From: Fodinibacter sp963763015
GTDB lineage: Bacteria > Actinomycetota > Actinomycetes > Actinomycetales > Dermatophilaceae
Length of the DNA stretch: 64,000 bases
Assembly: GCA_963763015.1 (NCBI GenBank)
Contig: CAVXML010000011.1
Location: forward strand, 186,001 to 250,000
Reading direction: 5' to 3'
Program-made: the position numbers and the translations under genes
In this document: positions 25,717 through 33,421 of the stretch, one piece after another
How the letters are laid out: each line of letters begins with the position of its first letter
How positions within the stretch are numbered: position 1 is the first letter of the stretch
The notes under the pieces: generated by a model
The model's database searches: none
What the model was told of the DNA's origin: nothing
The model's input: only the letters and a program-made list of their open reading frames with translations

Positions 25717-26313
25717 TCAGGCGTCGAGCCGTGGAGCGTGGCGGGGTGCTCCACGTCTCGCCTCCAGGCCCTGCAGCCCTGTGTGCTCGCAGGTGAGGGC
25801 GGCCGCGACCTCCTCAGCCCAGGCGTCGATGGCCGGCCAGTCACGGAAGTCGCCGGACGACGGACCGGCCTTGGCCGCGGGCAGCAAGGAGAACAGGCGC
25901 TCGCCGACGGTCACCGGCCGGTCGTGGTCGGGGGCGCCGAAGAAGACCTTCGTTCCTCGGGCATGCACCAGGGCGCTCAGCTCCCTGAACTCCTCGGGTC
26001 TGCACGTCTGCAGGAGATCGGCGCCGTGCTTGTCGATGGGGTCCATGCCCAGTGGTCCGCTGCTGAACAGCCAGACCGGGCGTTCGCGAAGAGCGACCCG
26101 GTAGGACCGGGCGAAGTCTGAGGCGTCCTTGTGCCATTGGGACAGGTAGGCCGCGCCCCCGAGGATGACCGCGTCGTAGGCGCGAACGTCGTGGACCGCG
26201 TTGACCGCCAGGGCCTCGGCGCCGAGTCCGCAGCGGCGCAGGGCTGAAGCGATGCGTTCAGCGATGCCTGCCGTGGCTCCGTGTCGAGTGGCAAAGGCAA
26301 CGAGCACGACCAT
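25717..26313 (-). CDS. Flavodoxin-domain protein
   Basis: 198 residues. The FMN phosphate loop is 'FATRHGATAGIAERIA' at the N-terminus, and the isoalloxazine-facing segments are 'AVILGGAAYLSQWHKDA' and 'WLFSSGPLGMDP'. This is the flavodoxin/HemG-like group often called protoporphyrinogen oxidase-like; in actinomycetes these are mostly stress-linked quinone or flavin reductases. A GGGAG site precedes the ATG. Confidence 0.85.
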   Translation of the reverse strand: MVVLVAFATRHGATAGIAERIASALRRCGLGAEALAVNAVHDVRAYDAVILGGAAYLSQWHKDASDFARSYRVALRERPVWLFSSGPLGMDPIDKHGADLLQTCRPEEFRELSALVHARGTKVFFGAPDHDRPVTVGERLFSLLPAAKAGPSSGDFRDWPAIDAWAEEVAAALTCEHTGLQGLEARRGAPRHAPRLDA

Positions 26314-26572
26314 CTCGCATCACTCCCGTACGCCGGCGGCCGCTCCGGTTCGTTCCCTCAATCATGGCGCTGAGCGGATCCGGTTGGCCAGCCCGAGAGA
26401 TGCACGGCACACCTGCTGGCGAAACCGGTCCGCCCACCTCCAGCACCTCGTGGGGAACAGCCCCGGGCGAAGCCCGGACTGCTCGAGCTGGAGGTGCTCA
26501 GACGAAGGCGGCGGCCGGGACCCAGAAGGTCCGAGCCGCCGCCCCATGGTGTTCAGAAGGACGTCGACGGCG

Positions 26573-26794
26573 TCATGAGCAGAAGAGAGCCGTTGCGGCC
26601 GCGTTCTTCTCCTGGCCGCCGCCGAGAGCCTTCACGAGCTGCCCCACGTTCTGGGCCCCCGCAAAACCGTCGATGTTGACGGTCTTGTGCACCTGGCCGA
26701 AGCACGCGGCGTCGGCCGGCGCGGCGTTGGCGGTCGCGGCGAAGCCGACCATGGCGAGGGCGGCGATGGACCCCGTGGCGAGAATGCGCTTCAT
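26573..26794 (-). CDS. Small secreted protein with a cysteine pair
   Basis: 73 residues. A classical signal peptide ('KRILATGSIAALAMVGFAATANA', cleavage near AxA) leaves a mature chain of about 48 residues that starts with 'ACFGQ' and ends with 'LFCS'. The two cysteines near each end could form one disulfide closing a loop rich in Gly, Ala and Asn ('NVGQLVKALGGGQEKN'). AGAAAGGGATG gives a good ribosome site, which decides this start over longer in-frame options. I do not recognise the family; a secreted signalling, adhesive or antimicrobial role would each be a guess. Confidence 0.7.
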   Translation of the reverse strand: MKRILATGSIAALAMVGFAATANAAPADAACFGQVHKTVNIDGFAGAQNVGQLVKALGGGQEKNAAATALFCS

Positions 26795-27251
26795 CTGACA
26801 TCCCTTTCTGTTGGTGGGTGCTTGGTCACCCGTTGACCGTTCTTCCCCGTGCGGGGTGGGTTCGGATGCAGACCGACGATCTTTTCTTTCGCCGCGCGTC
26901 GGCCACGGGCAGGCGGGCCCGCTGCCTGCAACGTCACACCCGCCGTGTGACCTCAGCTCTCCCGCCCAGGAATCGGCAGTGCCACGGTGAAGGCGTGGAG
27001 CGGGTGGCATCCCGAGATGGATGGGGCGTCCCGCCGCTGTTGTCAGGCGTCCTCGGCTCCCTCATCCCCTCGAGTGTCTGATGTGGACCGCCGAGGTGCA
27101 CCCCATGGCGCGGCGGTGAGGCCGGCCACACATGCCACGCCGCGCTGAAGGTCGGGACGAAGATCGGAGTGAGGGGCCGTCGCGACCGCCGCGCTGGCGG
27201 GCCGGCGCCGACAGGTACGACGACCAGGGCGGCCGGATGGAGGGTATCGTC
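26795..27251. other. Intergenic region with a 19-nt inverted repeat
   Basis: 457 nt between two divergent genes. It holds a palindrome at 26933-26951 (GTCACAC, 5-nt centre, GTGTGAC). No coding frame here has a convincing translation. An in-frame extension of the membrane-protein gene reaches 27132, but the ribosome site at 27239-27244 argues against it. Confidence 0.5.
26933..26951. promoter_or_regulatory. Inverted repeat, possible operator
   Basis: GTCACAC-CCGCC-GTGTGAC has perfect 7-bp arms 10-11 bp apart centre to centre, the geometry expected for a dimeric HTH regulator. It lies 139 nt upstream of the small secreted protein gene. Confidence 0.4.
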
Positions 27252-27818
27252 ATGGAAAAGGTCATGTGGCTCGTCCTCGGGGCGACCGTGATGGTCGCGT
27301 CGTTGCGCGCCGATCGGAGCGAGCGGGCGCGGGTCGTCGCTCGGGTTGCGCTCGGAGTGCTCATGCTGGTGTTCGGGGCGATGGTGAACGCCGTCTACCT
27401 GGTCACCGACTGGGACTCCTTCGCCGAGTTCGGGGAGATGTCCCAGTTCGCGTTCGTGCGTGAGACGTGGGCCTCGCTGGTGGCACCGAACACCGGCGTG
27501 TTCATCGGGCTCCTCATCGTGGGCGAGGCGACCGCCGGCATCCTCGTGCTCTGCGGGGGCCGCTGGATGCGCGCCGGGTTGGAGCTGCTCATCGGGTTCC
27601 ACATCGGCCTGTTGTTCTTCGGCTGGTGGCTCTGGCTGTATGCGGTGCCCATGCTCGCCGCTCTGGTTCTCCTGCTGCGCGCGGAGCGACGGCACCAGCC
27701 ACAGGTGGCTGCGGCACCGACGAGTCCCCTTGGACAGGAGACGATCGGCCGGGGCGTCCCCGGTCCAGTGAGAAGCAAGTCGGAAGCCGTGGCCACCAGC
27801 GGGTCGCTTCGACGGTGA
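27252..27818 (+). CDS. Hypothetical four-helix membrane protein
   Basis: About 188 residues with four hydrophobic segments ('VMWLVLGATVMVASL', 'VALGVLMLVFGAMVNAVYLV', 'NTGVFIGLLIVGEATAGILVLC', 'LELLIGFHIGLLFFGWWLWLYAVPMLAALVLLL'), then a soluble tail of about 45 residues. The overall layout recalls DoxX-like quinone-linked proteins, but no signature is clear. The ATG at 27252 is chosen because GGAGGG lies 7 nt upstream. Confidence 0.7.
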   Translation: MEKVMWLVLGATVMVASLRADRSERARVVARVALGVLMLVFGAMVNAVYLVTDWDSFAEFGEMSQFAFVRETWASLVAPNTGVFIGLLIVGEATAGILVLCGGRWMRAGLELLIGFHIGLLFFGWWLWLYAVPMLAALVLLLRAERRHQPQVAAAPTSPLGQETIGRGVPGPVRSKSEAVATSGSLRR

Positions 27819-27907
27819 TGGCCGGGAACCGCCGGTCGGTGCGCCACGGCCGAGCACGGCGCGTGGGACGTCGGATCAGAAGCCTGGATCGTCGAGCGCG
27901 ACGACTC

Positions 27908-28206
27908 TCAGCGGACGACCTTGACGTTGTACGCCGCCGTCCCAAGTCCGCCCATGAGCCGCAGCCAGATCGGGAGGTACATCTCGGGGCCCCGGGCCGT
28001 ACTGATGTCGCCGAGGTCGATGACGTCGGTGTGGCCGAAGCTCCCCAGCAGCTCGGTGCCCGTGGCCTTGGCTGCCGGGTCGTCACCGGAGACGAAGACC
28101 GAGGATTCGGCCCCCAGTGACGCCGGGTCGACCCTGAGGTCGGCGTTGAGGGTGTTGAGGGCTTGACCACCCCGGCTTGCGGGAACACGCGCTGGATCTG
28201 CTCCGG
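27908..28206 (-). pseudogene. Remnant of an F420-dependent NADP reductase-type gene
   Basis: Only the C-terminal part is left, in two frames. 'PEQIQRVFPQAGVVK' is read in one frame, and 'ALNTLNADLRVDPASLG', 'VFVSGDDPAAKATGTELLGSFG', 'DVIDLGDISTARGPEMYLPIWLRL' continue in the next. Restoring one G next to the AAG codon at 28162-28164 rejoins them as '...VVKALNTLN'. The Rossmann N-terminus with the F420/NADP site is absent upstream. A gene of this family normally has about 220 residues, so more than half is gone and the rest is frameshifted. Confidence 0.82.
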
Positions 28207-28429
28207 CGTGGACCGGCGGGCGGCACCACCGACCCAGGGACGGAAACCCCTGAGCGGCGGGCGAGCGTTCGCGGCACAGGTGAGCCGTCCCAGTTCAGGT
28301 CCGGACGACGGGGAATGCGGTGGACCTACAGCGGCTGGTCGAGCGCGACGGCGAGCCGACCCACCCAAACGGGAGCGAGAGCTCGCGACACGCTACCTTG
28401 GGGCACCCCGACATAGAGGAGAGCGCTCC

Positions 28430-29020
28430 ATGGGCAGCGTGGTCATGTACGGCTCGGTGTCGGTGGACGGCTTCATCGCGGACGAGAACGACCAGCCCGG
28501 ACCACTGTTCGACTGGTTGACCAGCGGTGAGGTCGCGTTGGACGAGAGCGGCGAGCTGAAGGTGTCGCAGACGTCGTACGACTACACCCGGCCGTACTGG
28601 GACCAGATCGGGGTGACAGTCGTCGGCCGCCACGTCTTCGACATGACGGACGGCTGGGACGGGAAGCCGCCGGGCGGGATCGAGCACGTCGTCGTCGTGA
28701 CCCACAGGGGCAGGCCCGAGGGCTGGCACCCCGAGGCGCCCTTTCACTTCGTCGACGGCGTGGAGGCAGCCGTGGCCACGGCGCAAGGCCTTGCGGGAGA
28801 CCGCATGGTCGAGGTCGCCGCTGGGGAGGTCGGTGGCCAGGTGCTTGCCGCCGGTCTGGTCGACGAGGTGCGCCTGGATGTCGTACCCGTCGTGTTCGGG
28901 TCCGGCAAGCGCTACTTCGGGGCGGTCGACGCACAGCACCTGTTGGAGGATCCTGACGTGGTGATCCAGGGCAACCGGGTGCTTCACCTGCGCTATCGGG
29001 CGCGCCGCCGACCCATCTGA
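28430..29020 (+). CDS. Dihydrofolate reductase-family (RibD C-terminal-like) protein
   Basis: 196 residues with the RibD/DHFR fold: 'MYGSVSVDGFIADENDQPG' at the start, 'VTVVGRHVFDMTDGWDG' for the NADPH site, 'VEVAAGEVGGQVLAAGLVDEVRLDVVPVVFGSGKRYF' at the C-terminus. These proteins reduce unknown pyrimidine or pterin-like compounds, and some have no folate activity. GAGGAG precedes the ATG at 28430. Confidence 0.88.
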   Translation: MGSVVMYGSVSVDGFIADENDQPGPLFDWLTSGEVALDESGELKVSQTSYDYTRPYWDQIGVTVVGRHVFDMTDGWDGKPPGGIEHVVVVTHRGRPEGWHPEAPFHFVDGVEAAVATAQGLAGDRMVEVAAGEVGGQVLAAGLVDEVRLDVVPVVFGSGKRYFGAVDAQHLLEDPDVVIQGNRVLHLRYRARRRPI

Positions 29021-29048
29021 GCGGGTACCGCGAAGAGATCCACTGCGA

Positions 29049-29079
29049 CCGGCCGGGTGGCGCGTGGCGGCCCGGCCGG
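29049..29079. terminator. Bidirectional hairpin between convergent genes
   Basis: A 9-bp GC-only stem, CCGGCCGGG (29049-29057) paired with CCCGGCCGG (29071-29079), closes a 13-nt loop. It lies between the DHFR-like stop and the stop codon of the convergent PPOX-family gene at 29081. There is no U-tract, which is common for actinobacterial terminators. Confidence 0.6.
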
Positions 29080-29080
29080 G

Positions 29081-29515
29081 TCAGTCCTCCTGCGGCCGCA
29101 TGTGCAGCCACGGACGGGTCAGCTCGAAACGCCGCCCGGTGATCTCGTCGACGTCCACCGCGATGACGTTGAACTTTGCCGTGTCGACCCAGGGCCGGAG
29201 CGGCAGCTGGTCGGTCACCTCGGCCTCGAGCCCCTCCAGCTGGCGGGCGCGGCCGCGGACGACGACGCTGCGGGCCTCGTCCTCGGTGTACTCGTCGATC
29301 TCGAAGGCGACGTCGGCGTTCATGGTCAACCCCAGCAGCTTGCTGCCCTCGGCCGTGCGGAAGACGAGGCGGCGGTGCTCGTCCACCGCGTAGTTGATGG
29401 GCACGAGGTGCACCTCGTCGGCGAGGTGGAAAGCGAGCCGTCCGAACTCCTGGTCGTGGAGCAGCTGCCAGCAGACGTCCTCGGGCAGCTCGGTCACGGG
29501 CGAGTGCTCTGACAT
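29081..29515 (-). CDS. Pyridoxamine 5'-phosphate oxidase-family protein
   Basis: 144 residues of the split-barrel FMN/F420-binding fold ('LLHDQEFGRLAFHLADEVHLVPINYAVDEHRRLVFRT', 'KLLGLTMNADVAFEIDEYTEDEARSVVVRGRA'). The small DUF-type members of this family are usually F420- or FMN-dependent reductases or flavin-binding proteins. A strong CAGGAGG ribosome site precedes the ATG. Confidence 0.85.
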   Translation of the reverse strand: MSEHSPVTELPEDVCWQLLHDQEFGRLAFHLADEVHLVPINYAVDEHRRLVFRTAEGSKLLGLTMNADVAFEIDEYTEDEARSVVVRGRARQLEGLEAEVTDQLPLRPWVDTAKFNVIAVDVDEITGRRFELTRPWLHMRPQED

Positions 29516-29637
29516 GTGCGGGCCTCCTGGTGGTCTGTTCCTCCGACACTAGTGACCCGCGGCGCGCTGCGGCACGCGGCCGAGATGGTTCTCACCCCGC
29601 CGTGGCCGGAATCTCGACGGTGCTCACCGGGGCTCGG

Positions 29638-29643
29638 TAGCGT
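29638..29643 (+). promoter_or_regulatory. Leaderless -10 box for the flavin monooxygenase-like gene
   Basis: TAGCGT ends 7 nt before the GTG at 29651 and favours it over an in-frame GTG at 29642, which overlaps the box. Confidence 0.5.
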
Positions 29644-29650
29644 GCCGGGC

Positions 29651-30802
29651 GTGGCGCGCGTCGAGGTGGTCGTGATCGGTGCCGGTCCGGGCGGCCTCGC
29701 CGTCGCCGCCGCGCTGCAGGCGCGGGGCCTCGCCGCCGTCGTGCTGGACCGCAGCCCGAACGTCGGCAGCTCGTGGCGCACGCACTACGACCGGCTGCAC
29801 CTCCACACCCCGCGGCGATGGTCCGGGCTGCCGGGTCACCCCATCCCTCGCCGCTTCGGGCGCTGGGTCGCGCGCGACGACCTCGTGCGCTACCTCGAGG
29901 AGTACTCCGCCCACCACCGGCTCCACCTGCGCTTCGGCTGTGCCGTCATCCGGGTCGACCGCGGCGCCCCGGGGGCCGACCGCTGGGTCGTCGTGCTCGA
30001 GGACGGCACGACGGTCGAGGCAGCGCACGTCGTCGTCGCCACGGGCTACAGCCACACCCCGGTGGTCCCGGACTGGCCGGGGCTCGGGCAGTTCACGGGG
30101 GAGGTGGTCCTCGCCAAGGAGTACCGCAACGGCCGCCCCCATGCCGGCCGCGACGTGCTCGTCGTCGGTACCGGCAACACCGGGACCGAGATCGCGACGG
30201 ACCTGGCCGAGCATGGTGCGACCCGCGTCTGGCTCTCCGTCCGCACCCCTCCGCACATCCTCGCCCGGACCCGTCTCGGCGTGCCGGCGCAGGCGACCGG
30301 CATCCTCGTGCGCCGCCTGCCGCCCGGGCTCGTCGACCGGCTGGGCGGGGTGCTCGCCGCGGTCCAGGAACCGGACCTCGCGGCGTACGGGATGCCGCGA
30401 CCCGCCCACGACGTGTACTCCCGGACGCTCGTCGGCAGGGTGCCCGTGCAGGACGTCGGTGTCGTCGAAGCGATCCGCTCGCGGCGGGTCGAGCCGGTCG
30501 CGGCGGTCGACTCCGTCGACGGCGCGGAGGTGGTCCTGGCGGACGGACGGCGCCTGCGTCCGGATGCCGTGATCCTCGCGACCGGTTACCGGGCGAGGCT
30601 CGAGCCGCTGGTCGGACACCTGGGCGTCCTCGGGCCCCGAGGACTCCCCGTGGCGAACGGGGCGGAGCAACCTCCCGGGGCGCCAGGCCTCTGGTTCACG
30701 GGCTTCCGCACCCCGATCTCCGGGATGTTGCGCGAGCTGCGGATCGACGCCACGCGCATCGCGGCCGCGATCAGCCGGGAAGGCGCTCCGTCTCGAACGT
30801 GA
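29651..30802 (+). CDS. Flavin-containing monooxygenase-like NAD(P)-binding protein
   Basis: About 383 residues. Two dinucleotide-binding motifs are present: FAD site 'VVVIGAGPGGLAVAAAL' at the N-terminus and NADPH site 'VLVVGTGNTGTEIATDL' near residue 177. 'ATGYSHTPVVPDWPGL' and 'ILATGYRARLEPL' are typical of the FMO/YUCCA-like group. The family hydroxylates soft nucleophiles or catalyses Baeyer-Villiger reactions; the substrate is unknown. The 3' end overlaps the convergent saccharopine-dehydrogenase-like gene by 32 nt. Confidence 0.85.
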   Translation: MARVEVVVIGAGPGGLAVAAALQARGLAAVVLDRSPNVGSSWRTHYDRLHLHTPRRWSGLPGHPIPRRFGRWVARDDLVRYLEEYSAHHRLHLRFGCAVIRVDRGAPGADRWVVVLEDGTTVEAAHVVVATGYSHTPVVPDWPGLGQFTGEVVLAKEYRNGRPHAGRDVLVVGTGNTGTEIATDLAEHGATRVWLSVRTPPHILARTRLGVPAQATGILVRRLPPGLVDRLGGVLAAVQEPDLAAYGMPRPAHDVYSRTLVGRVPVQDVGVVEAIRSRRVEPVAAVDSVDGAEVVLADGRRLRPDAVILATGYRARLEPLVGHLGVLGPRGLPVANGAEQPPGAPGLWFTGFRTPISGMLRELRIDATRIAAAISREGAPSRT

Positions 30803-32114
30803 AGCGGTGCTCGCGCAGCCGCTCCACCAACGGCATCCCGATGGCCGTCGCGGGGGTGAGCACGCCCGCGGCCTGCGGGAGCCGGGCACCGTCCTGCGCC
30901 AGGGCCAGGGCAGCCTGCCCGAGCATGATGGCGGTGCCGTGAAACCCCGGGTCGTAGGGTGCCGCCACGGTCGTGCGGTACCGAGAACCGTCGGAGGCCT
31001 CGCCGGTGATCTCGAAGCGGAACCGGCCCTTGGCGAGGGTCTCCTCGCTCGGCGCCTCGCCGGGCTCGGGCAGCACGCGGTCGAGGACCGCCCGAGTGGG
31101 CGGGAACGCGAACCCGGCGAGCCCCAGACCCAGCCCCAGCGACATGGTCGCGGCGGTGACGGCACCCTTCGGCCCGGCGCCGTAGTCCGAGTACTCGACG
31201 TATCGGAAGCCCGGACCGTAGTCGAGCAGTGCGGCCGAGCGGGCGACGACGCGCGTGTTGAAGGCAGCCATCACGAACGGCCCCGTGAAGTGCCCGTTGT
31301 CGACGTCCCTCTTGACCGGGGACGCCTTGGCCAGGCCGGCGGCGGCGCCGCTCACCACCCCGAGGACGCCGCCGGACACCGCGCGGACACCGCCCTGGCC
31401 GGATGCCGCCGGCTCCCCGTCGGCCGCGCCGGTCCCCTCACCGTCGCCGGCCGGGCCGGCGGTGGGGCGACCACCGTCGACGAGCGCCCACGGGTCCCTC
31501 ATGATGCGCCGGGCGTTCTCGTCACGCTTCGCCTCGTCGACCTGCGTGCGCAGCGTGTCGATGGTGCCGCCCCCGAAGCCTCCGCGGGCGCTGCGCACGG
31601 CCAGCCGGGTGCGCAGCAGCCGGGCGCCGTCCGCGCGGGCGGCCTCCACGGTGAGGAGCGCCCCCAGGTCGCTCGGGACGGAGTCGAACCCGCAGGCGTG
31701 GACGATCCGGGCCCCGGTCCGCGTCGCGGTCTCGTGGTGGGCGGCGATCGTGCGGTGGACGAAGAGCACCTCGCCGGTGATGTCGCAGTAGTCCGTCCCG
31801 GCATCCGCGCACGCGGCCACGAGCGGGTTGCCGTACTTGACGTAGGGGCCGACCGTGGTGACCAGCACGCGGGTGCGGCGCGCGAGGTCGCGCACGGCAT
31901 CCTCGTCGGAGGCCTCCACGACGATCAGTGGCCAGTCCTTCGCCGTGCCCTGCAGGTCGCGCGACAGCGCCTCGAGTCGGGTCGAGGAGCGGCCGGCGAG
32001 GGCGAGGCGAAGGTCCGGCCCCGCCTGCTCCGCGAGGTGCCGCGCGGTCAGCCGTCCGGTGGCGCCGGTGGCGCCGAACAGGACGATGTCGAACTCGCGT
32101 GCCGTCTCAGTCAT
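30771..32114 (-). CDS. Saccharopine dehydrogenase-like (trans-acting enoyl reductase) protein
   Basis: 447 residues. An N-terminal Rossmann domain 'FDIVLFGATGATGRLTARHLAEQAG' with 'LALAGRSSTRLEAL', then 'YVKYGNPLVAACADAGTDYCDITGEVLF' and 'ARIVHACGFDSVPSDLGALL'. This is the mycobacterial trans-enoyl-reductase/saccharopine-dehydrogenase-like group, associated with membrane and lipid modification. The middle contains an Ala/Gly-rich linker. The start is supported by TAGGTT 6 nt upstream. Confidence 0.87.
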   Translation of the reverse strand: MTETAREFDIVLFGATGATGRLTARHLAEQAGPDLRLALAGRSSTRLEALSRDLQGTAKDWPLIVVEASDEDAVRDLARRTRVLVTTVGPYVKYGNPLVAACADAGTDYCDITGEVLFVHRTIAAHHETATRTGARIVHACGFDSVPSDLGALLTVEAARADGARLLRTRLAVRSARGGFGGGTIDTLRTQVDEAKRDENARRIMRDPWALVDGGRPTAGPAGDGEGTGAADGEPAASGQGGVRAVSGGVLGVVSGAAAGLAKASPVKRDVDNGHFTGPFVMAAFNTRVVARSAALLDYGPGFRYVEYSDYGAGPKGAVTAATMSLGLGLGLAGFAFPPTRAVLDRVLPEPGEAPSEETLAKGRFRFEITGEASDGSRYRTTVAAPYDPGFHGTAIMLGQAALALAQDGARLPQAAGVLTPATAIGMPLVERLREHRFTFETERLPG

Positions 32115-32120
32115 GGGCCC

Positions 32121-32126
32121 AACCTA
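32121..32126 (-). promoter_or_regulatory. Leaderless -10 box for the saccharopine dehydrogenase-like gene
   Basis: Minus-strand TAGGTT ends 6 nt before the ATG at 32114. Confidence 0.55.
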
Positions 32127-32162
32127 GGCGGGAGAGGCCCGTCGATCATGCAGCGTGGGTCG

Positions 32163-32288
32163 ATGAATGCCACCCCGGTCGTCCTGGCCGTCGTGCAGGC
32201 TGGAGGCCAGGGCTCGCGGCTGGACGTGCTCACCGAGAGCTCGCGAAGCACACCCTTCCCTTCGCGGGCTCGTACCAGCTCGTCGGTG
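32163..32288 (+). pseudogene. 5' fragment of a GlgC-like nucleotidyltransferase
   Basis: The frame from ATG 32163 reads 'VVLAVVQAGGQGSRLDVLTE', which is the N-terminal nucleotide-binding loop of glucose-1-phosphate adenylyltransferase-type enzymes. After a net two-base shift another frame reads 'ELAKHTLPFAGSYQLV', the next conserved block ('RAKPALPFAGxYxLxD'). Homology then ends: the following bases encode nothing like the expected 'DFPLSN'. About 40 of roughly 400 codons remain, out of frame, with no trace of the rest nearby. Confidence 0.75.
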
Positions 32289-32354
32289 GGGGAAGGCCAG
32301 GTGGTCAGGGCGGGTGCACGGCTCGAACCCGGCACCACCGCCTGACCGGCATCT

Positions 32355-33377
32355 TCAGGGGGCGACGACCACCTTGTGGGCCGTCCGGTCCGAGCGCACG
32401 GCCTCGAGCGCGGACCCGTACTCGTCGAGCCCGAAGCGGTGGGTGATCAGCCCGTCGGTCCGGGCCCTCCCCGCCCGCAGCGCGGCGATGGCCGCCGGGA
32501 AGGAGCTGATCTCGGCGAACGAGCCGCGGATGGTCAGCTCCCGCCGGAAGACGTCGTACGGCGAGATCGACACGCGGTCCTCCTCGTCGGTGACCCCGTA
32601 GAAGACGGCCGTCCCTCCGGTCCGGGTGAGCGACACGACCACCTCGGCGACCGCCGCCGCGCCGGTGGCGTCCACGACCACGTCGTAGCCGGAGCCACCG
32701 GTCCTCGACAGCAGCGTCCGTACGTCACCGGGGAGGTCGGCGCGATCCATGGTGTACGTCGCGTCGGCTCCCAGGGCGGACGCCCTCGCCAGCTTGGCGT
32801 CGGTCGGTCCTGCCACCGTGACGTGGGCGGCACCGCCCGCCCCGAGAAGCTGCGCCAGCAGGATGCCGGTCGGCCCGGCGCCGAGCACGAGGGCCGTGGA
32901 CCCGGGCCGGGGGCGGATCACGTCGACCCCGTGGACGGCGCACGCCGTCGGCTCGGTGAGGACCGCTGCGTCGTCGGCCAACCCCTCCACGGAGAAGACC
33001 TGGCCGGCCGGGGCGACCACGTGCTCGGCGAACGCCCCGGGCCTGTTCGACCCGATCCCCGTCAGGCTGTGGCACAGCAGGGGGCGGCCCTCGCGGCAGT
33101 GCTCGCACCGGCCGCAGCCGGCGTTCGGGTTGACGGTGACCCGCTCACCGAGTCGCCGGCCTCGGACCGCCCTGCCGACGGCATCCACCACGCCGACCGT
33201 CTCGTGGCCGGGGGTCATGGGGTAGGCGGCCATGAACCGCCCCTCGTGAAGGTGGAGGTCGGTGCCGCAGACCCCTGTCTGCAGGACCCGCACCCGCACC
33301 TCGTCGGGTCCCGGCTCGGGAGTGGGCACCTCCTCGACCTCGAAGCGCCGCGGTGCCGAGTAGACGACGGCCCTCAC
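32355..33377 (-). CDS. Zinc-dependent polyol/sugar-alcohol dehydrogenase
   Basis: About 340 residues, medium-chain dehydrogenase. The catalytic zinc ligands are in 'CGTDLHLHEG' and 'GHETVGVV'; the structural zinc cluster is 'GCGRCEHCREGRPLLC'. The NAD site is 'ALVLGAGPTGILLAQLLGAGG'. It is closest in pattern to sorbitol/xylitol-type dehydrogenases. Last gene of the polyol operon, 44 nt after xylulokinase, so its product is probably a ketose fed to that kinase. The GTG at 33377 has only a weak ribosome site. Confidence 0.85.
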   Translation of the reverse strand: MRAVVYSAPRRFEVEEVPTPEPGPDEVRVRVLQTGVCGTDLHLHEGRFMAAYPMTPGHETVGVVDAVGRAVRGRRLGERVTVNPNAGCGRCEHCREGRPLLCHSLTGIGSNRPGAFAEHVVAPAGQVFSVEGLADDAAVLTEPTACAVHGVDVIRPRPGSTALVLGAGPTGILLAQLLGAGGAAHVTVAGPTDAKLARASALGADATYTMDRADLPGDVRTLLSRTGGSGYDVVVDATGAAAVAEVVVSLTRTGGTAVFYGVTDEEDRVSISPYDVFRRELTIRGSFAEISSFPAAIAALRAGRARTDGLITHRFGLDEYGSALEAVRSDRTAHKVVVAP

Positions 33378-33421
33378 CGCCGTGCCGACCTGCCGATCGA
33401 GGGCTGCACCCGTCTTTCCTT

